Positions 22,957-31,543 of a stretch of DNA of 45,985 nt are shown here, one piece after another. Source of the DNA: Pseudomonadales bacterium (GTDB lineage Bacteria; Pseudomonadota; Gammaproteobacteria; Pseudomonadales; Halieaceae); assembly GCA_024234675.1 (NCBI GenBank), contig JACKNU010000013.1, positions 1 to 45,985 on the forward strand. The letters run 5' to 3'. How positions within the stretch are numbered: position 1 is the stretch's first letter; the number at the start of each line of letters is the position of its first letter. Position numbers and translations under genes: made by a program. The notes under the pieces are model-generated. The model saw nothing but the letters and a program-made list of their open reading frames with translations, was not told the origin of the DNA and ran no database searches.

Positions 22957-23979
22957 ATGGCACAGAGTAAGCCCATCCGGGTGGGCATTATGGGGTTCGG
23001 CCAGACCGGGCGCCAGATATATGAACTTGCCTCGCGCAGCGAGGATGTGGAAATCGTGGCGATCGCCGATATCGGCAAGCCGGAAATCCTGCACTACCTG
23101 TTGTGCTCCGAGGTCAACGAGCCCGAGCGGCACGCGTTACAGGGGAATTTCCTGGTAAACCCCAGATTCCGTTCGCGCCTGGTGCAGATCGACCGCCCGG
23201 CGGAGATGCCCTGGGATGTGTTCGGCGTTGACATGGTGATCGACTCCACCGGCAAGTTCCGCGAGGTGGCCTGCATGCAGGATCACCTCGACAACGGCGC
23301 GCGCCGCGTGCTGCTGCGCTCGCTGCCCGCCGACGGCATAGACCGGATCGTGATACCGGGTATCAACGAGGCGGACGCGCGGGTGGATGACTGCATGGTG
23401 TCCGCCGGTTCGGCCACTACCACCGCCCTGTGCCTGCTGTTGCATGTATTGTCGCAGCAGTTCGAGATCGAGTGCGGCAGCATGACCAGCATCCACGCCT
23501 ACACCTCGGACCAGGCGCTGCAGGACTACGCCGGCGTCGATATCCGCCGCAGCCGCTCGGCGGCGAAAAACATCATTCCCAATACCCATGAGGCGGCCAA
23601 CTGGCTGGGGCAGGTATTGCCGGCTTTCGAGGGCAAGATCCTCACCTCCGCACTCAATGTGCCCATCCACGAGGGCTGCCTGCTGGACGTGAACCTGGTG
23701 ATGGCGGATTCCGCGGTCGGCGTCGAACAGGTGAACGACGCCATGCGCTCCGGCGCGGCGCAGCTGCCGGGTATCGTGGGCGTGGTGGAGGATCCCATCG
23801 TGTCGTCCGACGTGATCGGCAACCCCCACTCGCTGTTGTTTGACGCCGTGGGCACCATCAAGGCGGGCAACAACACCATCAAGACCCTCAGCTGGTATGA
23901 GAACCTCGGACATGCAGCCCGCCTGCTGGACGTGGTGCGGCTCTACCGCAAACTGGACGCACAGCAGGAGGCCGCGTAA
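22957..23979 (+). CDS. GAPDH-like protein lacking the catalytic cysteine
   Basis: 340 residues with the full two-domain GAPDH fold: an NAD-binding start GIMGFGQTGRQIYELAS and the catalytic-domain segments SIHAYTSDQALQDY (His retained), RRSRSAAKNIIPNTHEAA and VSSDVIGNPHS. The active-site block reads VSAGSATTTALC where GAPDH has ISNASCTTNC, so the catalytic Cys is Ala153 (codon 23413-23415). The phosphate-site Arg in the usual ARVP is Asn (ALNVP), and the terminal NEWGYS reads NLGHAA. It therefore cannot perform the thiohemiacetal chemistry of GAPDH; an NAD-binding, regulatory or hetero-oligomeric role is likelier. AAGGAGAG lies upstream of the ATG, and the stop overlaps the next start (TAATG). 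The frame is undamaged, so it is not a decaying pseudogene. Confidence 0.85.
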   Translation: MAQSKPIRVGIMGFGQTGRQIYELASRSEDVEIVAIADIGKPEILHYLLCSEVNEPERHALQGNFLVNPRFRSRLVQIDRPAEMPWDVFGVDMVIDSTGKFREVACMQDHLDNGARRVLLRSLPADGIDRIVIPGINEADARVDDCMVSAGSATTTALCLLLHVLSQQFEIECGSMTSIHAYTSDQALQDYAGVDIRRSRSAAKNIIPNTHEAANWLGQVLPAFEGKILTSALNVPIHEGCLLDVNLVMADSAVGVEQVNDAMRSGAAQLPGIVGVVEDPIVSSDVIGNPHSLLFDAVGTIKAGNNTIKTLSWYENLGHAARLLDVVRLYRKLDAQQEAA

Positions 23980-24977
23980 TGAAAATCGGTATCAACGGAT
24001 TTGGCCGCATCGGCCGCTCGGTATTCCGCATCCTGGAAAACGTGCAGGGCATCGACGTGGTAGCCATCAACGACCTGTTTGACTACGAGGCCCTGCGCTA
24101 CCTGCTGGACTACGACACGGTGATGGGGCCCTTTGGCAAGGCGCTCAAGCTCGAGGACGGCTACCTGGTCACCGACAAGAGCCGGGTCAAGCTGGTGAGC
24201 GAACGCAACCCGGCGGATATCCCCTGGAAGGAGCTGGGGGTGGACGCGGTGGTGGAGGCCACCGGGGTGTTCCGCAAGCGCGAGCAACTGGAGCAACACC
24301 TGGCCGCGGGCGCCAGCCATGTGGTGCTGACCGTGCCCTCCAAGGACCCGGTGGACTACACCGTGGTGCTGGGCGTGAACGAGGAGGGCCTGCTGCCCGA
24401 ACACCGCATCATCTCCAATGCCAGCTGCACCACCAACTGCCTGGCGCCCATGGCCCGGGTGCTGAACGAGGCCTTTGGCATCGAGGAGGGTGTGATCAAT
24501 ACCGTGCACGCCTATACCAACGACCAGCGTCTGGCGGACGTGCCGCACTCCGACTGGCGCCGCAGCCGGGCGGCGGCGGAGAACATCATTCCCACCTCCA
24601 CCGGCGCCGCCAAGGCGGTGGGCGTGGTGCTGCCGGAACTGGCAGGGCGCCTGCACGGGATCGCGGCCAGGGTGCCGGTGCCCGACGGCTCGGTGGTGGA
24701 CCTGTTCTGCAAGCTGGGCAGGGAGGTGTCGGTGGGCGATGTGCACGACGCGGTGCGCGAGGCAGCCACCTCGGAGCGCCTGCAGGGCATCCTGCAGTAC
24801 AGCGACCGGCCCATTGTCTCCTCCGATATCATCGGCAACTCGCATTCGTCGATATTCGACGCGGGGTTTACCGGGGTGACCGCCGGCCGCTACCTGCGCG
24901 TGCTCAACTGGTACGACAACGAGTGGGGTTATTCCTGCCGGGTGGTCGACCTGCTCGGTCGGCTGGCTGCGACCTGA
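23979..24977 (+). CDS. gap: Glyceraldehyde-3-phosphate dehydrogenase, type I
   Basis: Oxidises glyceraldehyde-3-phosphate to 1,3-bisphosphoglycerate. The catalytic block SNASCTTNC is intact with Cys150, and the partner His is in NTVHAYTNDQ. Other conserved parts are GINGFGRIGRSVFR, WRRSRAAAENIIPTSTGAAK, the phosphate-binding Arg of AARVPVPDGS and WYDNEWGYS. Length 332. One base overlaps the preceding catalytically dead paralogue, whose identity to it looks modest, suggesting an old duplication. Downstream ppc starts 16 bases later, consistent with one transcript eda-gapX-gap-ppc. Confidence 0.93.
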   Translation: MKIGINGFGRIGRSVFRILENVQGIDVVAINDLFDYEALRYLLDYDTVMGPFGKALKLEDGYLVTDKSRVKLVSERNPADIPWKELGVDAVVEATGVFRKREQLEQHLAAGASHVVLTVPSKDPVDYTVVLGVNEEGLLPEHRIISNASCTTNCLAPMARVLNEAFGIEEGVINTVHAYTNDQRLADVPHSDWRRSRAAAENIIPTSTGAAKAVGVVLPELAGRLHGIAARVPVPDGSVVDLFCKLGREVSVGDVHDAVREAATSERLQGILQYSDRPIVSSDIIGNSHSSIFDAGFTGVTAGRYLRVLNWYDNEWGYSCRVVDLLGRLAAT

Positions 24978-24993
24978 CGCCGGGCTGTGCCGG

Positions 24994-27618
24994 GTGGAAG
25001 TGGATTACGCCTCCCTGCGGGGCAATGTCAGTCTGCTGGGCCGGATGCTGGGCGATACCATCGCCGCCGCCCAGGGAGAGGAATTCCTGCAGCTCATCGA
25101 GCAGATCCGCAGCCTTTCCAAGCGCGCGCGGGAGGGCTCCGCCGGGGCGCGCGATGAGCTGAAGGCCCTGCTGCTGAACCTGGGCAGCGAGGAGTTGGTA
25201 CCGGTGGCGCGGGCTTTCAGCCAGTTCCTGAATCTCGCCAATATCGCCGACCAGCACCACAATGTCTCGCGCGAGGCCGATGAGTTGTTGTCCGCCTCGC
25301 GCAGCCTGGCCAGCGACCTGGGCGAGCTGATCGAGCAGGGGGTGCCGGCGGAGCAGGTCATTGACGCCGTGCGGACGTTGCGCATCGAATTGGTGCTCAC
25401 CGCCCATCCCACCGAGATCACCCGTCGCACCCTGATCCACAAGCATGCGGAGGTAGGTCGCTGCCTGTCGCAACTGGAACTGGCGGGCCTGACCGAGCGC
25501 GAGCGCGCGAGGTTGCACCTGCGCCTGCGGGAACTGATCGCCCAGATCTGGTTCGGCGATGATTTTCGCCGCGAGCGGCCCACCCCGGTGGACGAGGCCA
25601 AGTGGGGCTTCGCCGTGGTGGAGGATTCCCTGTGGCGGGCGGTGCCGGAGTTCATGCGGCGCCTGGACAAGACTTTGCTCGACAGTTGCGGCGCGCGCCT
25701 GCCGCTGGACGCGTCGCCGGTCTCCTTCGTCTCCTGGATGGGCGGTGACCGCGACGGCAATCCCAACGTGACCGCCACGGTGACCACCGAGGTCATGCTG
25801 CTGAGCCGCTGGCAGGCCGCCGACCTGTATCTGGCTGATCTCGTGCAGCTGGTCGAGGAGCTGTCCATGACCCACTGTAACGAGGCCCTGCGCCAGCGTT
25901 CGGGCCAGGCCCATGAACCCTACCGCGCGGTGCTGCGCCCGCTGCGCGACCTGTTGCGCCACACCCGCGCCGCCATCGAGGCCCAGCTGGACGGGGACCC
26001 GGTGCCTGAAGGCGAGCTGCTGCACAGCCTGGAGCAGTTGTGGGAGCCGCTGCACGCCTGCTACCAGTCACTGCATGAATGCGGCATGCAGATTATCGCC
26101 GATGGCGCGCTGCTGGATTTGCTGCGCCGGGTGCGCTGTTTCGGCGTGCACCTGCTGCGCCACGATGTGCGCCAGGACAGCGCCCGCCACACCCAGGCGC
26201 TGGCGGAACTTACTACCTATCTCGGCCTGGGGGATTACGCCGCCTGGGACGAGGCGACCCGGCGCGCCTTCCTGTTGCGGGAGCTCGCCGGACGCCGACC
26301 GCTGGTGCCCCCTCACTGGCAGCCCTCCGGCGAAGTGCGCGAAGTGCTGGACACCTGCGCCGTGGTCGCCGCCCAGCCCCGCCAGGCGCTGGGGGCCTAT
26401 GTGATATCCATGGCGCGGCAGGCCTCTGACGTACTGGCCGTGCACCTGTTGCTGAAGGAGTCGGGCTGCAGTCACGACCTGCCGGTGGCACCCCTGTTCG
26501 AAACCCTGGATGACCTGTCCCGGGCCCGGGAGGTGGTGGATACCCTGCTGCAGGACAATTGGTACCGCGGCCAGCTGCGCGGCCACATGATGATAATGAT
26601 TGGCTACTCCGACTCGGCCAAGGATGCCGGCGTGCTGGCCGCGGCCTGGGCCCAGTACCGGGCCCAGGAGGCCCTGCTGGACGTCTGCGCGGCCCACGAT
26701 ATCCGGCTGACCCTGTTTCACGGTCGCGGCGGGACGATCGGCCGGGGCGGGGCGCCGGCCCGGGAAGCGCTGCTGTCGCAACCCCCCGGCTCACTGCAGA
26801 ATGGCCTGCGGGTGACGGAGCAGGGGGAGATGATCCGCGCCAAGCTGGGCTGGAGCGCCATGGCGGTCAGGACCCTCGCCCTGTACACCGGCGCGATCTG
26901 CCGCGCCAACCTGCTGACACCGCCGGCCCCCGCCGCCGAGTGGCGGGAGCTGATGACGACCCTGGCCAGCGAGTCCTGCGACGCCTATCGCGCCGTGGTC
27001 CGGGGAGAGGCGGATTTCGTACCGTATTTTCGCCACGCCACACCGGAGCAGGAACTGGCCAAGTTGCCCCTGGGTTCACGCCCGGCCCGGCGCGCCGGCG
27101 GCGGTGGCATCGAGAGCCTGCGCGCCATCCCCTGGATATTCGCCTGGTCCCAGAACCGCCTGATTCTCCCCGCCTGGCTGGGAGCCGGGTTCGCCCTGCG
27201 TGCGGCCATGGAGCGCGGCCAGGGAGAGCTGCTGCGGGACATGGCGGCGGTCTGGCCGTTCTTTGCCACCCGCCTGGCGATGCTGGAGATGGTGTTCGCC
27301 AAGACCGATGCCGGCATCTCGGCCTACTACGACGAATTGCTGGTGCCCGCCGAACTGCGCCCCATCGGTGAGGCACTGCGCGAGCAACTGGCGCGGGATA
27401 TGGCGACCGTGCTGGAACTGGGTGGCAGCGGTCAGTTGCTGGAGAACGAGCCCTGGATTCGCGAGTCGCTGCGGCTGCGCAATATCTACACCGAGCCCCT
27501 GAACATGCTGCAGGCGGAGTTACTCAGGCGCAACCGCCAGGCGCCGGAGCCGGTGCTGGAGCGGGCGATCATGGTCACCATCGCCGGGGTGGCGGCGGGC
27601 ATGCGCAACACCGGCTGA
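24994..27618 (+). CDS. ppc: Phosphoenolpyruvate carboxylase
   Basis: Carboxylates PEP to oxaloacetate (anaplerosis). The hallmark segments are LTAHPTEITRR, SWMGGDRDGNPNVT, GYSDSAKDAGVLAAAW, FHGRGGTIGRGGAP, TEQGEMIRAKLG and the C-terminal GMRNTG. At 874 residues it matches the bacterial enzyme. The start codon is a GTG at 24994; the following residues (VDYASLRGNVSLLG) align well with the E. coli N-terminus. It lies 16 bases after gap, which is unusual company for ppc and suggests coordinated use of triose-phosphate carbon and anaplerosis. Confidence 0.95.
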   Translation: MEVDYASLRGNVSLLGRMLGDTIAAAQGEEFLQLIEQIRSLSKRAREGSAGARDELKALLLNLGSEELVPVARAFSQFLNLANIADQHHNVSREADELLSASRSLASDLGELIEQGVPAEQVIDAVRTLRIELVLTAHPTEITRRTLIHKHAEVGRCLSQLELAGLTERERARLHLRLRELIAQIWFGDDFRRERPTPVDEAKWGFAVVEDSLWRAVPEFMRRLDKTLLDSCGARLPLDASPVSFVSWMGGDRDGNPNVTATVTTEVMLLSRWQAADLYLADLVQLVEELSMTHCNEALRQRSGQAHEPYRAVLRPLRDLLRHTRAAIEAQLDGDPVPEGELLHSLEQLWEPLHACYQSLHECGMQIIADGALLDLLRRVRCFGVHLLRHDVRQDSARHTQALAELTTYLGLGDYAAWDEATRRAFLLRELAGRRPLVPPHWQPSGEVREVLDTCAVVAAQPRQALGAYVISMARQASDVLAVHLLLKESGCSHDLPVAPLFETLDDLSRAREVVDTLLQDNWYRGQLRGHMMIMIGYSDSAKDAGVLAAAWAQYRAQEALLDVCAAHDIRLTLFHGRGGTIGRGGAPAREALLSQPPGSLQNGLRVTEQGEMIRAKLGWSAMAVRTLALYTGAICRANLLTPPAPAAEWRELMTTLASESCDAYRAVVRGEADFVPYFRHATPEQELAKLPLGSRPARRAGGGGIESLRAIPWIFAWSQNRLILPAWLGAGFALRAAMERGQGELLRDMAAVWPFFATRLAMLEMVFAKTDAGISAYYDELLVPAELRPIGEALREQLARDMATVLELGGSGQLLENEPWIRESLRLRNIYTEPLNMLQAELLRRNRQAPEPVLERAIMVTIAGVAAGMRNTG

Positions 27619-27713
27619 TAGGGTACAGTGCTATTGACCTGCGAGGGCGAGCCCGCCCACAATAGCGCAGCGTTTCAAAACCCACCGTCTGCAACCGAAT
27701 CAAGGTGTTTTCC

Positions 27714-28292
27714 ATGCAAAAATTTCTCAAGGCCAGCCTGCTGCCCCTGCTGTCACTGTGCCTGGTGATGGCCACCCCCGCCCGTGCCGACGAGTACAGC
27801 GATACCATCAAGTCCTTCATGACCGCCGGCCTCAGCGGCCAGTATTTTGACGGCGCCTATGGCTATGCGGTGTTTCCCACCATCGGCAAGCTGGGCTTCA
27901 TCATCGGTGGTGCTTACGGCGAGGGCAGGGTGTACGCGGCGGGCCAACACGTGGGCAATACCTCCATGGCGCAGGTGACTGCGGGTTGGCAGGCCGGCGC
28001 GCAGGCTTACAGCCAGATCATTTTCTTCCAGAACCAGACCGCCTACGAGGAGTTTACCTCCGGTAACTTTGAGTTCAGTGCCCAGGCCACGGCCGTGGCG
28101 ATTACGGCGGGAGTGGCCGCCGAGGCGAGCACTACCGGTGGCCTGGCGGCGACCGCCAGCGGTGGCCGCAACGATGCAGCCACGGCCCAGGGCGGTTATC
28201 GCCGCGGCCTGGCCGTGTTCACAATCGCCAAGGGAGGCCTGATGGTGGAGGTCGCGCTGGGCGGGCAGAAGTACAGCTACACGCCGCTGTAA
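27714..28292 (+). CDS. Secreted Ysc84/SYLF-domain protein
   Basis: 192 residues. A cleavable signal peptide (hydrophobic LLPLLSLCLVMATPARA, cut before DEYS) precedes a SYLF/Ysc84-like domain: GAYGYAVFPTIGKLGFIIGGAYGEGRVY, then MAQVTAGWQAGAQAYSQIIFF, and the closing GLAVFTIAKGGLMVEVALGGQKYSY. In eukaryotes the SYLF domain binds phosphoinositides; the bacterial role is unknown, probably periplasmic or envelope lipid contact. The ATG at 27714 has AAGG eight bases upstream; a GTG at 27705 is less likely. Converges on lutC with only 12 bases between stops. Confidence 0.85.
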   Translation: MQKFLKASLLPLLSLCLVMATPARADEYSDTIKSFMTAGLSGQYFDGAYGYAVFPTIGKLGFIIGGAYGEGRVYAAGQHVGNTSMAQVTAGWQAGAQAYSQIIFFQNQTAYEEFTSGNFEFSAQATAVAITAGVAAEASTTGGLAATASGGRNDAATAQGGYRRGLAVFTIAKGGLMVEVALGGQKYSYTPL

Positions 28293-28306
28293 ATCCCGCG
28301 GGGATT
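28292..28306. terminator. Shared palindrome between convergent stops
   Basis: AATCCCGCGGGGATT forms a 6-bp stem with a 3-base loop. It overlaps the last base of the Ysc84-like stop and the first bases of the lutC stop. No T-run follows on either strand, so termination strength is doubtful. Confidence 0.35.
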
Positions 28307-29003
28307 ACTTGCCCGCCAGGGCGCGGGCATCCTCCAGGGCGGTGGCGGCAATGTCGCCCATCAGTATCACATGCCAGTTGCGGGGCCCGTGGGCACCGTA
28401 GACCAGCTGGCCCTCTATATCCCCGGTGCTGGATGGTCCGGCGATGAAGTTGTACCCCCGGGGCCGGCCGCTCTTGTTCATCTCCTGCCTGATGCGCGCC
28501 CAGGCCTGCTCCATGGTCGCCACCAGGCGGCTGCTGTCCACCAGGACCAGATGATGTTCGCTCAAAAAGTTGTTGACTGCGGGATTGGCCTTGCCGGTCT
28601 GCAGGGCGGTCGCGCCGGTTTCCGCGATTCCCAGCAGGGCATAGCTCAGGGCCACCGGCTCGCCGGGTTCGATGGCGCCGAATCGCGGCAGCACGCCCGC
28701 CTCGCGCCAGGGCATGGCCGCCAGGTTGGCATCGTTGCCGGCCACCAGCCGGTGGCTGCGAAAATGCCGGTAAACGTAGTCCGCCAGGGCCTTGACCGCC
28801 GCTGAGCGGTTGGCGACACATTCCACCGTGCCCTGGTTTTTCAGGACGTTGGTGAGGAAGGCGGTTGCCAGGTCGTCGCTGGGCAAGGGCGCGCCGGGCG
28901 CGCTGTCCGTGGGAGGCAGGGCGCGCTGGATGTTCTCCGCCTCCGCGGATTGGCAGGCGTGGCGCAGCCGCGCAAATATTTCCGAACGGGCACTGTTATT
29001 CAT
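28305..29003 (-). CDS. lutC: Lactate utilization protein C (LUD domain)
   Basis: 232 residues with a LUD domain (GATALQTGKANPAVNNFLSEHHLVLVDSSR, then YNFIAGPSSTGDIEGQLVYGAHGPR, the family's C-terminal signature). LutC is part of the LutABC complex that oxidises L-lactate to pyruvate. The start is the ATG at 29003, overlapping the lutB stop by 8 bases; the longer open frame continues into lutB and is not coding. Last gene of lutABC on the minus strand. Confidence 0.9.
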   Translation of the reverse strand: MNNSARSEIFARLRHACQSAEAENIQRALPPTDSAPGAPLPSDDLATAFLTNVLKNQGTVECVANRSAAVKALADYVYRHFRSHRLVAGNDANLAAMPWREAGVLPRFGAIEPGEPVALSYALLGIAETGATALQTGKANPAVNNFLSEHHLVLVDSSRLVATMEQAWARIRQEMNKSGRPRGYNFIAGPSSTGDIEGQLVYGAHGPRNWHVILMGDIAATALEDARALAGK

Positions 29004-30585
29004 CGCCCGTTCTCCGCCTGGGTTTCTTGCCCCGGGGGCCGCCCGGGTGGGCCCGCTTCCCGGTGCCCGCCGGTGCCTTGCGGGTGGCGTCCTGGCGCCT
29101 GGTCCCCGGCCGGCGTGGATCGGGCCTGCGTGTCGAGCGCCCGCCGCGCTTGCCGGCGTCGGCGGCCGCCTGCTGCTGTCGCTGCAGGGCACTGTACTGC
29201 TGCATGAAAGTCTTTCCCTGCGGGGCGGGGAAGTCCCGCTGGCTGGTCCAGCCCGCCGCCATGGGCAGGCTGGCAAAGCGACCGCGGCGCCGTCCCAGCA
29301 GGTGCATGCCGAAAATACCCACGGCGGTCAGCGCATGGTACAGGCGCGGTTGGCGCGCCAGCCAGGCGTGCATCTTCAATCCCCAGCGCCAGCGGGTGGG
29401 AGACAGCTTGCGTTCGCTCTCCTCGTGGCGCAAATCCCGCAACAGGTCCGGCAGGGGAATGCCCGCCGGGCATACCTCGCCGCAGCGGCCGCAACTGGTG
29501 CAGGCATTGGGCAGGTCGGTGCTCTGCTCCAGGGAGGTCAGCAGCGGCGTGAGGATGGAGCCCATGGGCCCCGGATACACCCAGCCATAGGCGTGGCCGC
29601 CCACGCCGGCATAGATGGGGCAGTGGTTGAGGCAGGCGCCGCAGCGAATGCACTGCAGCATTTCGCGATAATCGCTGGCCAGGATCTCGCTGCGCCGGTT
29701 GTCCAGCAGGACGATGTGCGTTTCCAATGGTCCGTCGGTATCCAGTTCGCGCCGCGGGCCGGAGTAGAAACTGGTGTAGCAGGTCTGGGGCTGGCCGGTG
29801 GCGGAGCGCACCAGCAGGCGCAGCATGGCGGTGGCATCCTCCAGCCGGGGCAGGATGCGGTCCAGGGTGGTGCAGATGATGAGCACCTTGGGCAGGTTGG
29901 CGCACAGATCCCCGTTGCCCTCGTTGGTGACCAGCATGGAATAGCCGTTCTCCGCCACCAGCGCATTGGAGCCGATAATGCCTACCTCAGCCTTGAGAAA
30001 GTGCTCCCGTAGCACCAGCCGCGCCTCGCCCACCAGGTCGGCGATCTCCCCCAGGTCACGCTCCCCCAGGTCGTGCCTGGACAGGAACAGCTCGCGCACC
30101 TCGGCCGCGGATTTGTGTAGTGCGGGTCCGACAATATGGCTGGGTGTCTCTCCGGCCTGCTGGATGATGTATTCGCCGAGGTCGGTTTCCATCACGCTCA
30201 GGCCGGCCCGCTGCAGGTAATCGTTCAGCCCGGTTTCCTCGGTCACCATGGACTTGCCTTTGGCGATGCGCTGGGCCCGGTGCTCCTGGCAGATGTCCAG
30301 CACGATACTGTTCATGGCATCGCCATCGCTGGCGAAGTGCACCCGGTTGCCGTTTTCCGCGGCCTGCTGCTCAAACTGGGCCAGGTAATGATCGAGGTGA
30401 TCGAGACTGTGCTGGCGCACCTGCCGCACGTGGTCGCGCAGCTCCTCGAACTGGCCGAAGCTGCCCATGGCCGCGTCGCGCATCAGGGGACTGAACAGCG
30501 CCAGCAGGTCGCGGCGCTGGCTCTTGCCGCTGTCCGCGAGGGCGGCGCTGGCATTCTCCAGGAAGGTGTCGCTGGTCTGCTTCAA
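28996..30585 (-). CDS. lutB: Lactate utilization iron-sulfur protein LutB
   Basis: 529 residues. An N-terminal LUD domain (residues about 60-290, including KGKSMVTEETGLNDYLQ and GIIGSNALVAENGYSMLVTNEGN) is followed by two 4Fe-4S motifs, CIRCGACLNHCP and CTSCGRCGEVCP, and a DUF3390-like segment. The last 50 residues are an Arg/Lys/Pro/Gly tail that typical LutB (about 475 residues) lacks. No ATG suits the start: the TTG at 30585 (LKQTSDTF) has GTGAGG seven bases upstream and lies 10 bases after the lutA stop, so I choose it; the start is moderately uncertain. Confidence 0.87.
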   Translation of the reverse strand: MKQTSDTFLENASAALADSGKSQRRDLLALFSPLMRDAAMGSFGQFEELRDHVRQVRQHSLDHLDHYLAQFEQQAAENGNRVHFASDGDAMNSIVLDICQEHRAQRIAKGKSMVTEETGLNDYLQRAGLSVMETDLGEYIIQQAGETPSHIVGPALHKSAAEVRELFLSRHDLGERDLGEIADLVGEARLVLREHFLKAEVGIIGSNALVAENGYSMLVTNEGNGDLCANLPKVLIICTTLDRILPRLEDATAMLRLLVRSATGQPQTCYTSFYSGPRRELDTDGPLETHIVLLDNRRSEILASDYREMLQCIRCGACLNHCPIYAGVGGHAYGWVYPGPMGSILTPLLTSLEQSTDLPNACTSCGRCGEVCPAGIPLPDLLRDLRHEESERKLSPTRWRWGLKMHAWLARQPRLYHALTAVGIFGMHLLGRRRGRFASLPMAAGWTSQRDFPAPQGKTFMQQYSALQRQQQAAADAGKRGGRSTRRPDPRRPGTRRQDATRKAPAGTGKRAHPGGPRGKKPRRRTGDE

Positions 30586-30595
30586 GGCAGGGGCC

Positions 30596-31393
30596 TCACT
30601 GGCGCTCGGGTTCGCCGATGGCGGGGCTGTCCAGGTCGCCGCACAGCAGTTCGGCGATATGGCGCACCTCGATTGCCGCGCCGCTGCGGCTGGCGCGACC
30701 GGCGATATTGAGCAGGCAGCCCAGGTCCCCCCCCGCCAGGATGCTGGCCTCGGTGGCCAGGGCATTCGCCAGTTTGTCGCCCACCATCTTGCCGGAGATT
30801 TCCGGCATCTTGGCGCAGAAAGTGCCCCCGAAACCACAGCAGACCTCGGTCTGTCGTAATTCCTTTACTTCTGTGTCACACAATTCGCGCAGCAGCGCTC
30901 GCGGCTGCTGCTTGATACCCAGCTCCCGCAGTCCTGCGCAGCTGTCGTGGTAGGTCACTGCCGGCAGCTTTACGGCGGGGCGGTCGCCGCGCTTCAGGCG
31001 GGCTATATCGTTGAGGAACGTAGTCAGTTCAAAGGTCTTCGCCGCCAGGCGCCGGGCGCGCTCGCGCCACTCGCCCTCCAGCAGCGTGGGGTAGTGGTGG
31101 CAGATCATGCCAGCGCAGGAGCCGGAGGGGGCGACCACGTAGTCCGCCGACTCAAACTGAGCAATGAGCTGCCTGGCCAATGGTACCGAGGTGGCGTAAT
31201 CGCCGGTGTTATAGGCGGGCTGGCCGCAGCAGGTCTGCTGCCCTGGCACCTCGACCACGCAGCCGGCCTGTTCCAGCAAGCGGATGCTGGCGAAGGCTAC
31301 CGAGGGGCGGAACAGGTCGGCCAGGCAAGTGACAAACAGTGACACACGCAGCGGATCGCGCTGGCTTGTCTGCTCCTTGGAGGGGTTACTCAT
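30596..31393 (-). CDS. lutA: Lactate utilization protein LutA (CCG-domain oxidoreductase subunit)
   Basis: 265 residues with two cysteine-rich CCG domains: TCLADLFRPSV with QQTCCGQPAYNTGD, and TYHDSCAGLRELG with EVCCGFGGTFCAKMPEIS. These bind a FeS or heterodisulfide-type cluster, as in GlcF/HdrB relatives. The start is the ATG at 31393 (MSNPSKEQ), preceded by AAGG. A candidate promoter lies about 80 bases upstream. First gene of lutABC; oxidises lactate as an alternative to flavin lactate dehydrogenase. Confidence 0.92.
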   Translation of the reverse strand: MSNPSKEQTSQRDPLRVSLFVTCLADLFRPSVAFASIRLLEQAGCVVEVPGQQTCCGQPAYNTGDYATSVPLARQLIAQFESADYVVAPSGSCAGMICHHYPTLLEGEWRERARRLAAKTFELTTFLNDIARLKRGDRPAVKLPAVTYHDSCAGLRELGIKQQPRALLRELCDTEVKELRQTEVCCGFGGTFCAKMPEISGKMVGDKLANALATEASILAGGDLGCLLNIAGRASRSGAAIEVRHIAELLCGDLDSPAIGEPERQ

Positions 31394-31475
31394 GCAGGCC
31401 TTGGTCCCTTGTGAAAACGTCCCGGGTGAACTGGCGTACCGCCGGGCGCGGCGATCCATGGGCAATTCAGGCGAC

Positions 31476-31505
31476 AGTATAGCGAATACCGCAAAGCGCT
31501 GTCTC
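31476..31505 (-). promoter_or_regulatory. Candidate sigma-70 promoter of lutABC
   Basis: On the minus strand GAGACA (31505-31500) and TATACT (31481-31476) are spaced by 18 bases, four and five matches to TTGACA/TATAAT. The transcript would begin about 75 bases before the lutA ATG. The position between the 892-residue gene and lutA, both minus strand, suits it. Confidence 0.45.
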
Positions 31506-31543
31506 GCTCCGTCGCAGTGCGCCGGCTGTCTGGCGGTGGCGAC

